Notes under the pieces: model-generated
The model's input: only the letters and a program-made list of their open reading frames with translations
Databases searched by the model: none
What the model was told of the DNA's origin: nothing
Position numbers and translations under genes: made by a program
NCBI RefSeq assembly: GCF_001639145.1
Contig: NZ_LROY01000002.1
Span: forward strand, 2,264,501-2,328,500
Reading direction: 5' to 3'
DNA from: Microbulbifer sp. Q7
Lineage (GTDB): Bacteria; Pseudomonadota; Gammaproteobacteria; Pseudomonadales; Cellvibrionaceae
DNA: 64,000 nucleotides
Shown: positions 8,562 to 18,210 of the stretch, in pieces
Numbering within the stretch: the stretch's first letter is position 1
Layout: every line of letters starts with the position of its first letter

Positions 8562-10439
8562 TTAGCCCCCAGTACTAACTTGGATAGTACTACCGTCAAT
8601 TGAGATGGTCTGAGTGCGGCCGTTTCTAACTAAACTTATTTGATCCGAGTTTGTATGCGCTGATTGTGCGATACGCCCGAGAAAGCTTGTTACGCGTCGA
8701 ATATCGTGCTCGTAGAATTTTGTAGGTACATGCCCTGCCGCCGCCCTCAGAATACAGTCGAAAGTCATCATATCGAGCAAGAGATCATGTGAATCGCCCT
8801 GCTGATCAACGACCCTTAAAACCACATGACGATCGATCCAGTCGACACTTTTCTTCAGGTGGTAGTCAACTTCTTCGCTATCCCCCCATTTTTCTGAAAG
8901 CCTCAAAAGCTCGACATTCGAAGGGTTAATTCTAGCGGCAAGTATCGCTGTTCCTGACATCGACCGTCCAAATGCAGGATCAACCAAGTGGAGTGTCGGC
9001 GTCTGCTCGGAGAACTGAAATCCCTGAATATGGTGTAACCCAGCAATTACTTTTTTCTTTAAGATAGCTTGCGCAGCCCCTCCCATCTGGCCATCGATAA
9101 TAGAAAGAAAATCGGCACCGTATGGGAATCCCAGATACGCCATATCCAATGCGCTATTTCCTATACCATCTACGTAGGCGCGACGCCTAAGGGCCCTAAC
9201 TACGCGCGTGACATTTTCTGCCTCACTTGCTCTTTGTTTCTTATTCCGGGGGTCTCCGATAATCTCATCAATTCCGTCTGCGGCATCGATTAGATCTTCA
9301 CCAGACGTAGAAGGTGCAGGAAATTGCAGGTCCAGCTCGCCAAGGCAGAAAATCCCTTGCTGATTGACAATTCTCTCATCAACCTCTCGGAATGCTCTTT
9401 TTCCGGGATCAAGCTTCGCAAGTTGCTGCATCAGCGGTAGGCGTTTTAACTGCTCTTTTGGTAGGGAGCTTGGAGCTTCGAAAGCGAGATTGTAAAATGC
9501 GTAAGCCTGCTGCCAGCCCTCTCTGCGCCCCCTTTTCAGCCTGTGGACATCGTCACACTTCAGCCCCCCAGTCAAGAGATATGCAAATGCCATTAGCATA
9601 TCCCGGATAGTTATGACATACCCTATCCGCTCTAAAGTCGCAAATAGGAGACGTAACTTCGCCTTTCTGGTTGCAGCCTTACCTTGCGCCACCCGCTCAG
9701 AGAGCATTTCCCTGTTGCGAATTATCGGACAGGCCTCTCTGGCGTCACAGTCATTGCAGCTTCGCCACCTTTTGCCCGATGTCCAGTCACGAAGAGCCAG
9801 GTCTCCTAGAGAATGGCCGCCTAATCCTGCGGCGGTTGACTGGTAATTGAGGTTCACAATATGGATCCCCCCATCGCGGCTCGCCTGTCCTCGATCAAAG
9901 GACAACTCGAAACTTTTCAGAAGCTCTGCACAACGCGACCCCGCACTTTTAGAGGCCAGAACCGCTCGAAAACGCCCCTCATTCGCGCAGATTATGGTAA
10001 CCACACCCTCGCCGCTTGGCTCTTCGAGTAATTTAGCGGCAATCTCCGGGGCAAATTCTGAAAAGTCTTTAAATATGCGCAAGGCACGTGAATTACTAAT
10101 TCCCGCTTTCGCCCGAATCACTTGTTTGCCGTCGCAGGCCTCATTGATTAAATTCCGGGCCTCTTCCTCACTATAGCCAAGAGCGCTCTCGATAACTCTT
10201 CGACACAGATGCGTTTTGCCGTGACCCGCATCACCAGTCAGAACAATGACACCTGCACCGGACTCCACGGCATCCGATACATAGCTGTATGCAACCGTAT
10301 CTAGATTGAGCGAGTCACCCGCGACTTGGTACTCTTCGTAAATCTGGTCGTGTGAAGGGTCAAACGGCAAAAATCTAGCCATCCGGTACACGTGAGGGTT
10401 TTTATTTTCTGACAATCCACTGCTCCAGTATGTGGGCAC
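8562..10439 (-). CDS. P-loop ATPase with a Cys cluster, DptF-like
   Basis: 625 aa from a GTG start preceded by GGGGGCAA. Walker A GDAGHGKT is at residues 69-76, and a hydrophobic strand followed by CANEGRF at about 146-157 may be the Walker B/sensor region. A Cys cluster C-x2-C-x5-C at 228, 231 and 237 suggests a bound metal, although I see only three of the usual four ligands. It is the promoter-proximal gene of the three-gene operon. DptF of the phosphorothioation-dependent restriction module is an ATPase of about 620 aa in the same position, so I infer a DptF counterpart acting in DNA sensing or assembly with the DptH-like motor. An internal ATG at 10385 is an alternative start. Composition is A+T-richer than the housekeeping genes, which fits horizontal acquisition. 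Confidence 0.65.
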   Translation of the reverse strand: MPTYWSSGLSENKNPHVYRMARFLPFDPSHDQIYEEYQVAGDSLNLDTVAYSYVSDAVESGAGVIVLTGDAGHGKTHLCRRVIESALGYSEEEARNLINEACDGKQVIRAKAGISNSRALRIFKDFSEFAPEIAAKLLEEPSGEGVVTIICANEGRFRAVLASKSAGSRCAELLKSFELSFDRGQASRDGGIHIVNLNYQSTAAGLGGHSLGDLALRDWTSGKRWRSCNDCDAREACPIIRNREMLSERVAQGKAATRKAKLRLLFATLERIGYVITIRDMLMAFAYLLTGGLKCDDVHRLKRGRREGWQQAYAFYNLAFEAPSSLPKEQLKRLPLMQQLAKLDPGKRAFREVDERIVNQQGIFCLGELDLQFPAPSTSGEDLIDAADGIDEIIGDPRNKKQRASEAENVTRVVRALRRRAYVDGIGNSALDMAYLGFPYGADFLSIIDGQMGGAAQAILKKKVIAGLHHIQGFQFSEQTPTLHLVDPAFGRSMSGTAILAARINPSNVELLRLSEKWGDSEEVDYHLKKSVDWIDRHVVLRVVDQQGDSHDLLLDMMTFDCILRAAAGHVPTKFYEHDIRRVTSFLGRIAQSAHTNSDQISLVRNGRTQTISIDGSTIQVSTGG

Positions 10440-11076
10440 TTGCCCCCGAATTACTATTTACAGGTTATAGGCTAATTTAGTGTAACAACGGCCTCCAAGA
10501 ACTAGATCATAGTACGTAACTAATCTTCGGCGACGCAAGAACTTCCAACCTAAGATTTATGGATAATTTTTAATCGTACTATGGAGAGGGGCGCGCAGAA
10601 AACATCAGATCAACCACCTAAAAATGATTGAAATCAAGTGGGCCTCATAGCATCCCGCTTAACTAGCGTGCGTCCCAGCTCAGGCTACACTCAGCTCGCC
10701 GAGCCCAAGCCGATTATCATCTTCAATAACTGAGGTACCTAGTTATAGGTTAAGCCAGCAGACTCCACGTACAACGGTATAGCCCGCGTGAGTCTCATCT
10801 CACGAATCGATCGAGCGCAAAACAGTCTAAGGTAAGAGCCATAGGTACGACCGTTAGATAAGCCAAAGGCGGAAGGTAAGCAGCCCGATAATCCGTACAC
10901 ACCACTTAGATTAGCGATTATGTGAGGCACCGGCTTCATAAAGCGAACACTAAAATATCGAATGCCTCTAAATATTAGTGGTCTTAGGTATTGCGGTGTT
11001 ATCTCTCTGATGAGAAGAAGGGTGGGAAAGTAAAACAAAAGTGGCGAGCAATAAAATTGTTCGGGGCAAGAAACAC
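10440..11076. other. Gene-poor gap between restriction island and tRNA-Leu
   Basis: About 640 bp with no credible gene, A+T-rich. It should hold the promoter of the DptFGH-like operon at its left end; TATAAC and TTGTTA-like hexamers on the minus strand at about 10460-10490 are poorly spaced, so I do not call a promoter. No integrase is visible. A 145-codon minus-strand ORF here begins inside the tRNA and is not believed. If the island entered at the tRNA, this stretch is its right end. Confidence 0.4.
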
Positions 11077-11101
11077 AAAAGCCCCGCATTGCGGGGCTTT
11101 C
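11077..11101 (-). terminator. Rho-independent terminator after tRNA-Leu
   Basis: Perfect hairpin GCCCCGC / GCGGGGC with a 3-base loop flanked by AAA and TTT, giving a minus-strand transcript ending GGGGCTTTTGTGTTT. It lies 33 nt beyond the tRNA 3' end and would end the secG-tRNA transcript. Confidence 0.8.
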
Positions 11102-11133
11102 GAAAGGATACCGGATCAAGCCGGCTTTCAATG

Positions 11134-11219
11134 TGGTGCCCAGGGCGGGACTTGAACCCGCACGAGCATAGCTCACTACCCCCTCAAGATAGCGTGTCTA
11201 CCAATTCCACCACCTGGGC
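11134..11219 (-). tRNA. tRNA-Leu (anticodon GAG)
   Basis: 86 nt including an encoded CCA. The acceptor stem GCCCAGG pairs with CCTGGGC. The D-loop region TGGAATTGGTAGACACG, the anticodon loop TTGAGGG (anticodon GAG) closed by CTATC/GGTAG, a variable arm typical of class II tRNA, and the T-loop GGTTCAAGTCC are all visible. It reads CTC/CTT leucine codons. It sits 34 nt after secG on the same strand, as in most gammaproteobacteria. Its 3' end faces the A+T-rich restriction island, making it a plausible integration site. Confidence 0.95.
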
Positions 11220-11253
11220 AAAAACTTTACAGTTTTTGATTTCGCCTTGCGGC

Positions 11254-11679
11254 TTACTGAGGCTGTTCCTCAGTCTCTTCGCTGCCGGCTTCTGGCAGTT
11301 CAGCCTGAGGGGCTTCTTCTGCTGCTGGCAGGTCGTCTGCGGCCGGGGCTTGTTCCTGAAGCTCAGGAATGTCGCTTTCGGTCGCTGCCGGTCCGCGGGA
11401 TTCTACCGCTGCCGGTACTTGCGGGATACCTTCGATATCCGGTGCTGCACCGCGGCTGGCGAGGACGGCCAGGCCGAAGCTGGTGACGAAGAATACCGTC
11501 GCCATAATTGCAGTCAAGCGGGAAAAGAAATTTCCGCTGCCTTGGCTGCCGAATACGGTGTTAGACGCGCCGGCACCAAAGGAGGCGCCTGCTTCCGCAC
11601 CCTTGCCCTGTTGCATCAGGATCAGGCCGATGATGCTCAGTGCGGTGAGGATGTGTACGATTAGTACCAGTTTTTCCAT
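11254..11679 (-). CDS. secG: Preprotein translocase subunit SecG
   Basis: 141 aa inner-membrane subunit of the SecYEG channel. The first transmembrane helix (about residues 3-20, LIVHILTALSIIGLILMQQ) is followed by the family signature GKGAEAGASFG and SNTVFGSQG, then a second helix at about 52-72. The tail from residue 80 is long, acidic and Pro/Ala/Glu-rich, longer than in E. coli SecG (110 aa) but common in marine relatives. It lies downstream of tpiA with a 56-nt gap and just upstream of tRNA-Leu, the usual order. Confidence 0.96.
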   Translation of the reverse strand: MEKLVLIVHILTALSIIGLILMQQGKGAEAGASFGAGASNTVFGSQGSGNFFSRLTAIMATVFFVTSFGLAVLASRGAAPDIEGIPQVPAAVESRGPAATESDIPELQEQAPAADDLPAAEEAPQAELPEAGSEETEEQPQ

Positions 11680-11735
11680 TGTCCAGAAAACCTGCTGTCG
11701 GGCGTTCGCCCTTGCTCAAAAATTTATTGCTGCGC

Positions 11736-12473
11736 TCAGTCTGCGGCGCAGCAAATCTGAATAAACTCTTCTGCCTTCAGTGAGGCACCGCCTACCAGCG
11801 CACCATCAATATCGGGCTTGGCAAACAGTTCTGCGGCATTGGCCGCTTTGACGCTGCCTCCGTAGAGGATTTGCGTCTCGCCACCGGCTTCGCCCAGCTG
11901 CTGGCGAATGAACTGGTGCACTTCCTGCGCCTGCTCCGGGCTGGCGGTTTTGCCGGTGCCGATGGCCCACACGGGTTCATAGGCGACGACGGCATTCTGC
12001 CAGGTATCCGGCAGGCCCAGGGCGACAATCGCCTGAATCTGCTCGGCCACCACTTCCAGCGTTTTGCCGGCTTCCCGCTCTTCGAGGGACTCGCCCACGC
12101 AGAGGATCGGGATCAGGCCTGCCGCTTTGGCGGCGGCATACTTGGCGGCGACCAGTGCGCTGCTTTCACCATACAGGCTGCGACGCTCCGAGTGGCCGAC
12201 GATGGCGTAACGTGCGCCGCAGTCCAGCAACATCTCTGCGGACACTTCACCGGTGTAGGCACCGGAGGGCTGCTCGCTGAGGTTTTGCGCCCCCAGTTGG
12301 GCCTGGCCGATGCTGCCTGCGACGACGCCCAGATAGGGGTACGGCGGGCAAATAACGACCTGCGCGGAGCACTCGCGGGACTTGAGTCCGTTGTTCAGCT
12401 CGGCCAACAGTTGCTCGGCAAACGCTTTGGTGCCGTGCATTTTCCAGTTGGCAGCTACCAGGGTTTTACGCAT
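11736..12473 (-). CDS. tpiA: Triosephosphate isomerase
   Basis: 245 aa cytosolic glycolytic enzyme interconverting dihydroxyacetone phosphate and glyceraldehyde 3-phosphate. Visible are the N-terminal AANWKMHG with the substrate-binding Asn and Lys, the catalytic His in VGHSERR, the catalytic Glu in AYEPVWAIGTG (lid loop), and the phosphate-binding YGGSV and GALVGGASL near the end. Start ATG 12473 is chosen over an upstream in-frame codon because a near-perfect ribosome site GGAGGAG precedes it and the family begins MRK/MRR. It lies between glmM and secG. Confidence 0.97.
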   Translation of the reverse strand: MRKTLVAANWKMHGTKAFAEQLLAELNNGLKSRECSAQVVICPPYPYLGVVAGSIGQAQLGAQNLSEQPSGAYTGEVSAEMLLDCGARYAIVGHSERRSLYGESSALVAAKYAAAKAAGLIPILCVGESLEEREAGKTLEVVAEQIQAIVALGLPDTWQNAVVAYEPVWAIGTGKTASPEQAQEVHQFIRQQLGEAGGETQILYGGSVKAANAAELFAKPDIDGALVGGASLKAEEFIQICCAAD

Positions 12474-12627
12474 GGGTGCTCCTCCAAGGGGCGCAAATCT
12501 TAGCGGTATTGCCGGTAACATACAACCAGCGTTTCCGGATATTTATGGATTTTTGTATTGGTTTTTCTGTTGATTAATCAAGGGCTTCCGGTGGCTTTCA
12601 CTGGGGATGAGCGCCACCGGGGACGCG

Positions 12628-13971
12628 TCAGGCGTTGCCGACGCGCTCCACCACCTTGGCGATATCGCCCGCCAGTTGCTGGACGACTTCTGGGTCTTTG
12701 CCCTCAACCATGACCCGGATCAGGGGTTCGGTTCCGGATGGGCGCAGCAGTACGCGGCCACTGCCCGCCAGCTTGGTCTCCACCTGGGTGACTGCGTCCT
12801 GCACATCGCTGTGCTCCAGTACCCCGTCACGGCTGGCCAGGCGCACATTGATCATGTGCTGGGGCAGCATTTCCATTTTGCCGGTGAGCTGGTGCAGCGG
12901 TTCACCGAAGTCACTGACCGCGCGCAGTACCTGCAGCGCGGAGATGATGCCGTCGCCGGTGGTGGTGACGTCGGTACACACGATATGCCCGGAGGATTCC
13001 CCGCCCAGGGTCCAGCCGTTCTTGTACATCTGCTCCAGCACATAGCGGTCGCCCACTTTGGCGCGGGCGAAGGGAATGGCGCGGTCTTGCAGGGCCAGCT
13101 CGAAGCCGTAGTTGCTCATCTGAGTGCCCACTACGCCGCTGCAGCCGCCGAGGAACTGCTGGCGGTGGATGGCGATCAGGAACAGCAGCTGGTCACCGTC
13201 GACCAGGTTGCCGTGCTTGTCGACAAACATGACCCGGTCGCCGTCACCATCAAAGGCGATCCCCAGGTCGGCGCCGCGCTCGACCACCTCTTTCTGCAGT
13301 TGCTGGGGCTTGGTGGAGCCGCATTCCAGATTGATATTGACGCCGTCTGGCTGGATACCGATGGCGTGCACCTCAGCCTCCAGTTCGCGGAAGACCTTGG
13401 GCGCGATGTGGTAGGTGGCGCCGTTGGCGCAGTCGAGCACGATATTGAGCCCCTGCAGGGAATAGCGCCAGGGGGTGCTGGCCTTACAGAATTCGATATA
13501 GCGGCCCACGGCATCGTCGATACGCCAGGCCTTGCCCAGGTCTTTGGCGGTCTCCATGGGCAGGTCGAGGGCGGCTTCGATCTCGGCTTCCACGTGGTCC
13601 GGCAGTTTGCTGCCGTCGGCGCTGAAGAACTTGATACCGTTGTCCTGGTACGGGTTGTGCGAGGCGCTGATGACGATGCCCGCTTGGGCGTGGAAGGTAC
13701 GGGTGAGGTAGGCGATGGCCGGGGTGGGCATGGGGCCGAGCAGGCCCACATCAACGCCGGCATTGATCAGGCCGGCTTCCAGGGCGGCCTCAAACATGTA
13801 CCCGGAGACGCGGGTGTCTTTGCCGATCAGGATGCGGCTGCGGCCGCTGCCGGTTCTGGCACCGAGTACTTTGCCAGCGGCGTAGCCGAGGCGCAGCATG
13901 AAATCCGGAGTGATGGCTCCCTCACCTACCAGGCCACGGATACCGTCGGTGCCAAAATATTTTCTGCTCAT
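12628..13971 (-). CDS. glmM: Phosphoglucosamine mutase
   Basis: 447 aa. Converts glucosamine 6-phosphate to glucosamine 1-phosphate for UDP-GlcNAc and cell-wall synthesis. The start [13 protein letters not shown] is diagnostic. The active-site serine loop [12 protein letters not shown] (about residue 100), the metal-binding loop AFDGDGDR (about 245), the sugar-binding GGESSGH and the phosphate-binding [12 protein letters not shown] are all present. A second ATG lies immediately upstream (13974); the family start is the second Met. Standard neighbour of folP and tpiA. Confidence 0.97.
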   Translation of the reverse strand: MSRKYFGTDGIRGLVGEGAITPDFMLRLGYAAGKVLGARTGSGRSRILIGKDTRVSGYMFEAALEAGLINAGVDVGLLGPMPTPAIAYLTRTFHAQAGIVISASHNPYQDNGIKFFSADGSKLPDHVEAEIEAALDLPMETAKDLGKAWRIDDAVGRYIEFCKASTPWRYSLQGLNIVLDCANGATYHIAPKVFRELEAEVHAIGIQPDGVNINLECGSTKPQQLQKEVVERGADLGIAFDGDGDRVMFVDKHGNLVDGDQLLFLIAIHRQQFLGGCSGVVGTQMSNYGFELALQDRAIPFARAKVGDRYVLEQMYKNGWTLGGESSGHIVCTDVTTTGDGIISALQVLRAVSDFGEPLHQLTGKMEMLPQHMINVRLASRDGVLEHSDVQDAVTQVETKLAGSGRVLLRPSGTEPLIRVMVEGKDPEVVQQLAGDIAKVVERVGNA

Positions 13972-14002
13972 CATACAACTCGTTGTCAATTACTAACTTT
14001 TA

Positions 14003-14845
14003 TCAGGCGCAGTCTACAAGCTCGCGCATTTTAAGCACATCTGCGGTGGCTGCCACATCGTGGACCCGAATGATGCGGGCACCGCGCTGGGCCGACAGCA
14101 GGGCGAGAGCGAGGCTGCCGGGCAGGCGCTCTTCTACCTCGCGGCCCAGCAGGCGGCCGATCATGGATTTACGTGACAGCCCCACCAGCAGGGGGATGTC
14201 CGCCGGCGCCAACTCCGCCAAGCTGCGCAGCAGCGCCAGGTTGTGCTCATCGTTCTTGCCGAAACCAAAGCCCGGGTCGTAGATCACCCGCGCACGGTCG
14301 ATTCCGGCATCGATGCAGGCGGCCAGCCGCTGATCGAGATACTCGCGCACTTCGGCAACCACATCGCTGTATTCAGGCTTGGCCTGCATGGTGCCGGGCT
14401 GCCCCTGCATATGCATCAGGCAGACGGGCAGCTTGGTGGCCGCGGCGGCCTGCAGTGCGCCGGGGCGGGTCAGCGCCCGCACATCGTTGATCAGGCCGGC
14501 GCCGACCGCGGCGGACTCGCGGATGACCGCGGCAGTGCTTGTATCCACTGATATAACCACGTCCAGACGCTGGCTGATGGCCTCCACCACCGGTACGACC
14601 CGCGCCAGCTCCTCTTCTTCTGATACCGGCTCGGCACCCGGGCGGGTGGACTCGCCACCGATATCCAGGATCGCAGCCCCGTCGCGCACCATTTGCTCCG
14701 CACGGTGCAGCACCAGATCGAGGTTCAGATCGCCGCCCGCGTAGTAGCTGCCACCGTCGGAAAAGGAGTCGGGGGTGGTGTTGAGAATGCCCATCACCCG
14801 TGGGCGGGACAAATCCAGTGTGCGGGTTCCGCAGTGCAACTTCAT
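14003..14845 (-). CDS. folP: Dihydropteroate synthase
   Basis: 280 aa. Condenses p-aminobenzoate with 6-hydroxymethyl-dihydropterin diphosphate in folate synthesis; the target of sulfonamides. Visible signatures are MGILNTTPDSFSDGG (pterin and diphosphate binding loop), DIGGESTRPGA, the DPGFGFGK loop, LVGLSRKSMIG and the C-terminal IRVHDV. Start ATG 14845 (MKLHCGT) fits family length; the frame stays open another 17 codons upstream without a better ribosome site. It sits between ftsH and glmM on the same strand, the conserved order. Confidence 0.96.
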   Translation of the reverse strand: MKLHCGTRTLDLSRPRVMGILNTTPDSFSDGGSYYAGGDLNLDLVLHRAEQMVRDGAAILDIGGESTRPGAEPVSEEEELARVVPVVEAISQRLDVVISVDTSTAAVIRESAAVGAGLINDVRALTRPGALQAAAATKLPVCLMHMQGQPGTMQAKPEYSDVVAEVREYLDQRLAACIDAGIDRARVIYDPGFGFGKNDEHNLALLRSLAELAPADIPLLVGLSRKSMIGRLLGREVEERLPGSLALALLSAQRGARIIRVHDVAATADVLKMRELVDCA

Positions 14846-14971
14846 AGGCGAGACAGGCGATCTAGATGAAAGAGGAAATAAACAGAGGGTAAACAAAACG
14901 GGCCCAGAGGGCCCGCTTCAGGTCTGGTGCCGTGTCGCGCCGATGGCGTCGAACAGGCTGGGCGCTGACGC

Positions 14972-16888
14972 TCAGTGGCCGTTGACCGGGCCACCCACTG
15001 GGGTGTCGCCATCTTTAGGCTTTACGTCGGCATCGGCCTCCGGCACCTCGTCGGCGGGGCCGCCGCCGGTGTAGTCGTTGTCGTGCCAGTCTTTCGGTGG
15101 ACGCACCTTGCGACGGGCCATCAGGTCGTCCACCTGCTCCGCATCCAGGGTCTCGTACTCCATCAGCGCGTCTTTCATCGATTCCAGGATATCCCGGTTG
15201 TCTTCCAGCAGCTTCTGCGCGCGGTCGTAGCAGGTGTCGATGATGCGGCGCACTTCCTCGTCGATCTCGTTGGAGGTCTTGCCGGAAATCGGGTTGCCGT
15301 GGCCAGGCTGGCCGCTTTCATCCTCACCGTAGTGCAGCGGGCCGAGTTTTTCCGACAGGCCCCACTTGGTGACCATGCTGCGGGCGATGTCGGTGGCGCG
15401 CTCGATATCGTTGGAGGCACCGGTGGTCACACCGTCCGCACCCAGGGTCATTTCCTCGGCGATACGGCCGCCGAACAGAGAGCACAGCTGGGATTCCAGG
15501 GCGCGCTTGCTCAGGCTGTATTTGTCTTCCTCGGGCAGGAACTGGGTCACCCCAAGAGCGCGGCCGCGCGGGATGATGGTGACCTTGTGCACCGGATCGT
15601 GCTCCGGCACCAGTCGGCCGATGATGGCGTGGCCGGCTTCGTGGTACGCGGTGTTGGTCTTTTCTTTCTCGTTCATCACCATGGATTTGCGCTCGGCACC
15701 CATCATGATCTTGTCGCGGGCGCGCTCGAATTCTTCCATGGTGACCATGCGGCGGTTGGCGCGGGCGGCAAACAGGGCGGCCTCGTTCACCAGGTTGGCG
15801 AGGTCCGCACCGGAGAAACCGGGGGTACCGCGGGCAATGGTCTGCGGGTCGACTTTCTCGTCCAGCGGCACCTTGCGCATGTGTACTTTCAGGATCTGTT
15901 CGCGGCCGCGGATATCCGGCAGGCCGACAAACACCTGGCGGTCGAAGCGGCCCGGGCGCAGCAGCGCGGAGTCCAGCACGTCCGGGCGGTTGGTGGCGGC
16001 GATGACGATTACGCCCTCGTTGCCTTCAAAGCCGTCCATTTCCACCAGCAGCTGGTTGAGGGTCTGTTCGCGCTCGTCGTGGCCACCGCCCACACCGGCA
16101 CCGCGGTGGCGGCCAACGGCATCGATCTCATCGATAAAGATGATGCACGGCGCCTGCTTCTTGGCCTGCTCGAACATATCGCGCACACGGGATGCACCCA
16201 CGCCCACGAACATTTCCACGAAGTCGGAACCGGAGATGGAGAAGAAAGGCACTTTGGCTTCGCCGGCAATGGCCTTGGCCAGCAGGGTTTTACCGGTACC
16301 GGGGGGGCCCGCCATCAGTACACCGCGGGGAATGGCACCGCCGAGGCGCTGGAATTTGGACGGGTCGCGCAGGAACTCCACCAGCTCCTGCACGTCTTCT
16401 TTGGCTTCATCCACACCCGCCACATCGGCGAAGGTGGTTTTGATCTGGTCTTCGCCTAACAGGCGCGCCTTGCTCTTGCCGAAGGCCATGGGGCCGGACC
16501 GGCCGCCCGCGCCGCCCTGCATCTGGCGCATGAAGAACATGAATACGGCAATGATGATCAGGATCGGGAAGCTGGCCACCAGCAGCTGCTGCCAGATACT
16601 GGGGGACTCTGGCTCGCGGCCATTGAACTGTACGCCACCGCGCACCAGCTCGTTGGTGAGCTCGTCGTCGATGATCTGCGGCTGGATGGTCTTGAAGCGG
16701 CTGCCATCGGCCTTTTCACCGGTGATGACCAGGCCATCAACCAGAGCGCTCTTTATCTGGCCAGACTGCACATCCTGTACAAACTCGGAATAGCTGACGG
16801 ACTCGTCCCGGGTTTGCGGCTTGAAGTTTTGGAAGACCATCAGCAGCACCGCAGCGATGATCAGCCACAACACCAGATTCTTTGCCAT
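14972..16888 (-). CDS. ftsH: ATP-dependent zinc metalloprotease FtsH
   Basis: 638 aa membrane-anchored AAA+ protease degrading membrane proteins and short-lived regulators. The N-terminus [15 protein letters not shown] is the first membrane helix; a second lies at about residues 101-119 after a small periplasmic domain. The AAA module shows Walker A GPPGTGKT, Walker [10 protein letters not shown] and the second region of homology with RPGRFDRQ. The protease site HEAGH is at about 415, with a downstream Asp ligand expected near [16 protein letters not shown] 16888 is preferred to a TTG three codons upstream on family similarity; the ribosome site is weak. Confidence 0.97.
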   Translation of the reverse strand: MAKNLVLWLIIAAVLLMVFQNFKPQTRDESVSYSEFVQDVQSGQIKSALVDGLVITGEKADGSRFKTIQPQIIDDELTNELVRGGVQFNGREPESPSIWQQLLVASFPILIIIAVFMFFMRQMQGGAGGRSGPMAFGKSKARLLGEDQIKTTFADVAGVDEAKEDVQELVEFLRDPSKFQRLGGAIPRGVLMAGPPGTGKTLLAKAIAGEAKVPFFSISGSDFVEMFVGVGASRVRDMFEQAKKQAPCIIFIDEIDAVGRHRGAGVGGGHDEREQTLNQLLVEMDGFEGNEGVIVIAATNRPDVLDSALLRPGRFDRQVFVGLPDIRGREQILKVHMRKVPLDEKVDPQTIARGTPGFSGADLANLVNEAALFAARANRRMVTMEEFERARDKIMMGAERKSMVMNEKEKTNTAYHEAGHAIIGRLVPEHDPVHKVTIIPRGRALGVTQFLPEEDKYSLSKRALESQLCSLFGGRIAEEMTLGADGVTTGASNDIERATDIARSMVTKWGLSEKLGPLHYGEDESGQPGHGNPISGKTSNEIDEEVRRIIDTCYDRAQKLLEDNRDILESMKDALMEYETLDAEQVDDLMARRKVRPPKDWHDNDYTGGGPADEVPEADADVKPKDGDTPVGGPVNGH

Positions 16889-17145
16889 ATCGTTCAAAGG
16901 GTATGCCCTCTTGCCATTGCCTTAGCAGCTAATTCCATTCCACCCAGTATAGGCGGCGAAAATCGTACATCTGTCGCTCCGGTCATCCAGCCCCTGCGGT
17001 AATCGTCGGAAGGAGTACTGAAGACAGGAAGCGGGCGCCAGCCATTGCCGGCGCAGGGTGCCGTTGTACCACACCGCCCGACCTGCGCCAAAGCAGCGGG
17101 GCTCGTTGGTCAGCCGGGGACGCGGCTCCCCTTTGGTGGTACGGC
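16889..17145. other. Spacer between rlmE and ftsH
   Basis: About 255 bp without a recognisable gene. It probably carries part of the ftsH promoter region; rlmE and ftsH may still be co-transcribed as in relatives. No clear terminator is seen. Confidence 0.3.
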
Positions 17146-17766
17146 CTATCCCTTGAAGCCGCGCGCTACAACGTAGACTTCGCGGGAGCGGGGACGGGAT
17201 GCACCGGGTTTGCGGGTAACCACGGTCTGATATTGACTGCGGAGATCGCGGATCAGTTCATCGAAACCTTCCCCCTGAAACACCTTGGCGACAAATCCGC
17301 CCCCGGGTTTCAGGGTCTGGCGGGCCATATCCACCGCCAGCTCCACCAGATACATGGAGGCAGGCTGATCCACAGCGCGCACTCCACTCATATTGGGGGC
17401 CATATCGGAAATCACAAGGTCGGCGCGTTCTTCTCCCAGCTTTTCCAACAGCTGGTCGAACACCGCTTCCTCGGTAAAGTCGCCCTGCACGAAGTCCACC
17501 CCCGCCAGTGCGTCCATTTCCAGGATATCGGAGGCCAGCACCCGGCCCTTGTGGCCCACCAGTTCTGCGGCCACCTGGGACCAGCCTCCAGGGGCGGCGC
17601 CCAGATCGACCACGGTCATGCCGGGTTTGATCAGGCGGTCCTTCTCCTGCAGCTCCTGCAGCTTGTAGGACGCACGCGAGCGATACCCGTCTTTCTGGGA
17701 TTGCTTGACGTAGTGGTCATTGAAATGTTCACGTAGCCAGCGGTGGCTGCTCTTTGATCGGCCCAT
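17146..17766 (-). CDS. rlmE: 23S rRNA 2'-O-ribose U2552 methyltransferase
   Basis: 206 aa, FtsJ/RrmJ family. Methylates U2552 in the A-loop of 23S rRNA on the 50S subunit. The N-terminal [19 protein letters not shown] and [14 protein letters not shown] (containing the catalytic Lys) are typical. The SAM site [14 protein letters not shown] is at about 51-64, and SDMAPNMSG carries the catalytic Asp. The second catalytic Lys is in [10 protein letters not shown]. It lies upstream of ftsH as in most gammaproteobacteria and diverges from yhbY. Confidence 0.96.
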   Translation of the reverse strand: MGRSKSSHRWLREHFNDHYVKQSQKDGYRSRASYKLQELQEKDRLIKPGMTVVDLGAAPGGWSQVAAELVGHKGRVLASDILEMDALAGVDFVQGDFTEEAVFDQLLEKLGEERADLVISDMAPNMSGVRAVDQPASMYLVELAVDMARQTLKPGGGFVAKVFQGEGFDELIRDLRSQYQTVVTRKPGASRPRSREVYVVARGFKG

Positions 17767-17837
17767 CAGTTACAATACATCGCTAATTTCTGGGGTTGTC
17801 CGCGCACGGGTTACCCGATTTAAGGATGGAGTATTGT

Positions 17838-18143
17838 ATGCCTTTAACCGCTGACCGCAAAAAAGCGTTGCGCGCTCGTGGCCACAGCCTCAAACCAATC
17901 GTCACTGTAGCCGATAAAGGGCTGACGGAAGGGGTGCTGGAAGAGCTGAAACGCGCCCTGGAAGATCACGAGCTGATCAAGGTGAAAGTGGCGGTCAACG
18001 ACCGCGATGTGCGCCGGGAGCTGATCGCCGAGCTGTGTGCCCAGAGCAAATCCGAGCTGGTGCAGGAAATCGGCAAAATCGCCCTGATCTTCCGCAAGGC
18101 TGGCAAACCCAACGCCCGCCTGTCCAACCTGCTGCGTCCCTGA
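17838..18143 (+). CDS. yhbY: YhbY-type CRM-domain RNA-binding protein
   Basis: 101 aa, essentially one CRM domain. This ribosome-assembly-linked RNA-binding protein associates with pre-50S particles. Seen are MPLTADRKKALRARGHSLKP, the VGxxGL-like turn VADKGLTEGVL, and HELIKVKV followed by KIALIFRKAGK. ATG 17838 is chosen from the family start; the frame is open 14 codons further upstream. It diverges from rlmE, the normal arrangement, with the shared promoter region in the roughly 70-bp gap. Normally greA would follow, but here greA is about 45 kb away. Confidence 0.92.
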   Translation: MPLTADRKKALRARGHSLKPIVTVADKGLTEGVLEELKRALEDHELIKVKVAVNDRDVRRELIAELCAQSKSELVQEIGKIALIFRKAGKPNARLSNLLRP

Positions 18144-18170
18144 CCGACCGGACCTTTCCCACCTTTGGCG

Positions 18171-18188
18171 CGCCTGCCCTTGCAGGCG
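18171..18188. terminator. Possible hairpin terminator between yhbY and the acetylesterase gene
   Basis: Perfect 7-bp stem CGCCTGC / GCAGGCG with a 4-base loop between two converging genes. It lacks a T-run on either strand, so an intrinsic terminator role is uncertain. Confidence 0.35.
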
Positions 18189-18210
18189 CCCCGTCCTCTC
18201 AATCCGTACT

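Noticed and set aside
2108..10439. Calling this operon a confirmed phosphorothioation restriction system
   Set aside because: No DndA-E gene is visible and no alignment was run; only architecture supports the link, so DptF/G/H names are given as likeness only.
10739..11176. 145-codon minus-strand ORF
   Set aside because: Starts inside tRNA-Leu, crosses its terminator and resembles no known protein.
12607..14034. 475-codon plus-strand ORF opposite glmM
   Set aside because: Frame shadow of a clear glmM; low-complexity His/Gly/Ala composition typical of antisense of G+C-rich genes. The same applies to long antisense ORFs opposite ftsH, pntA, pntB, nirB and nasA.
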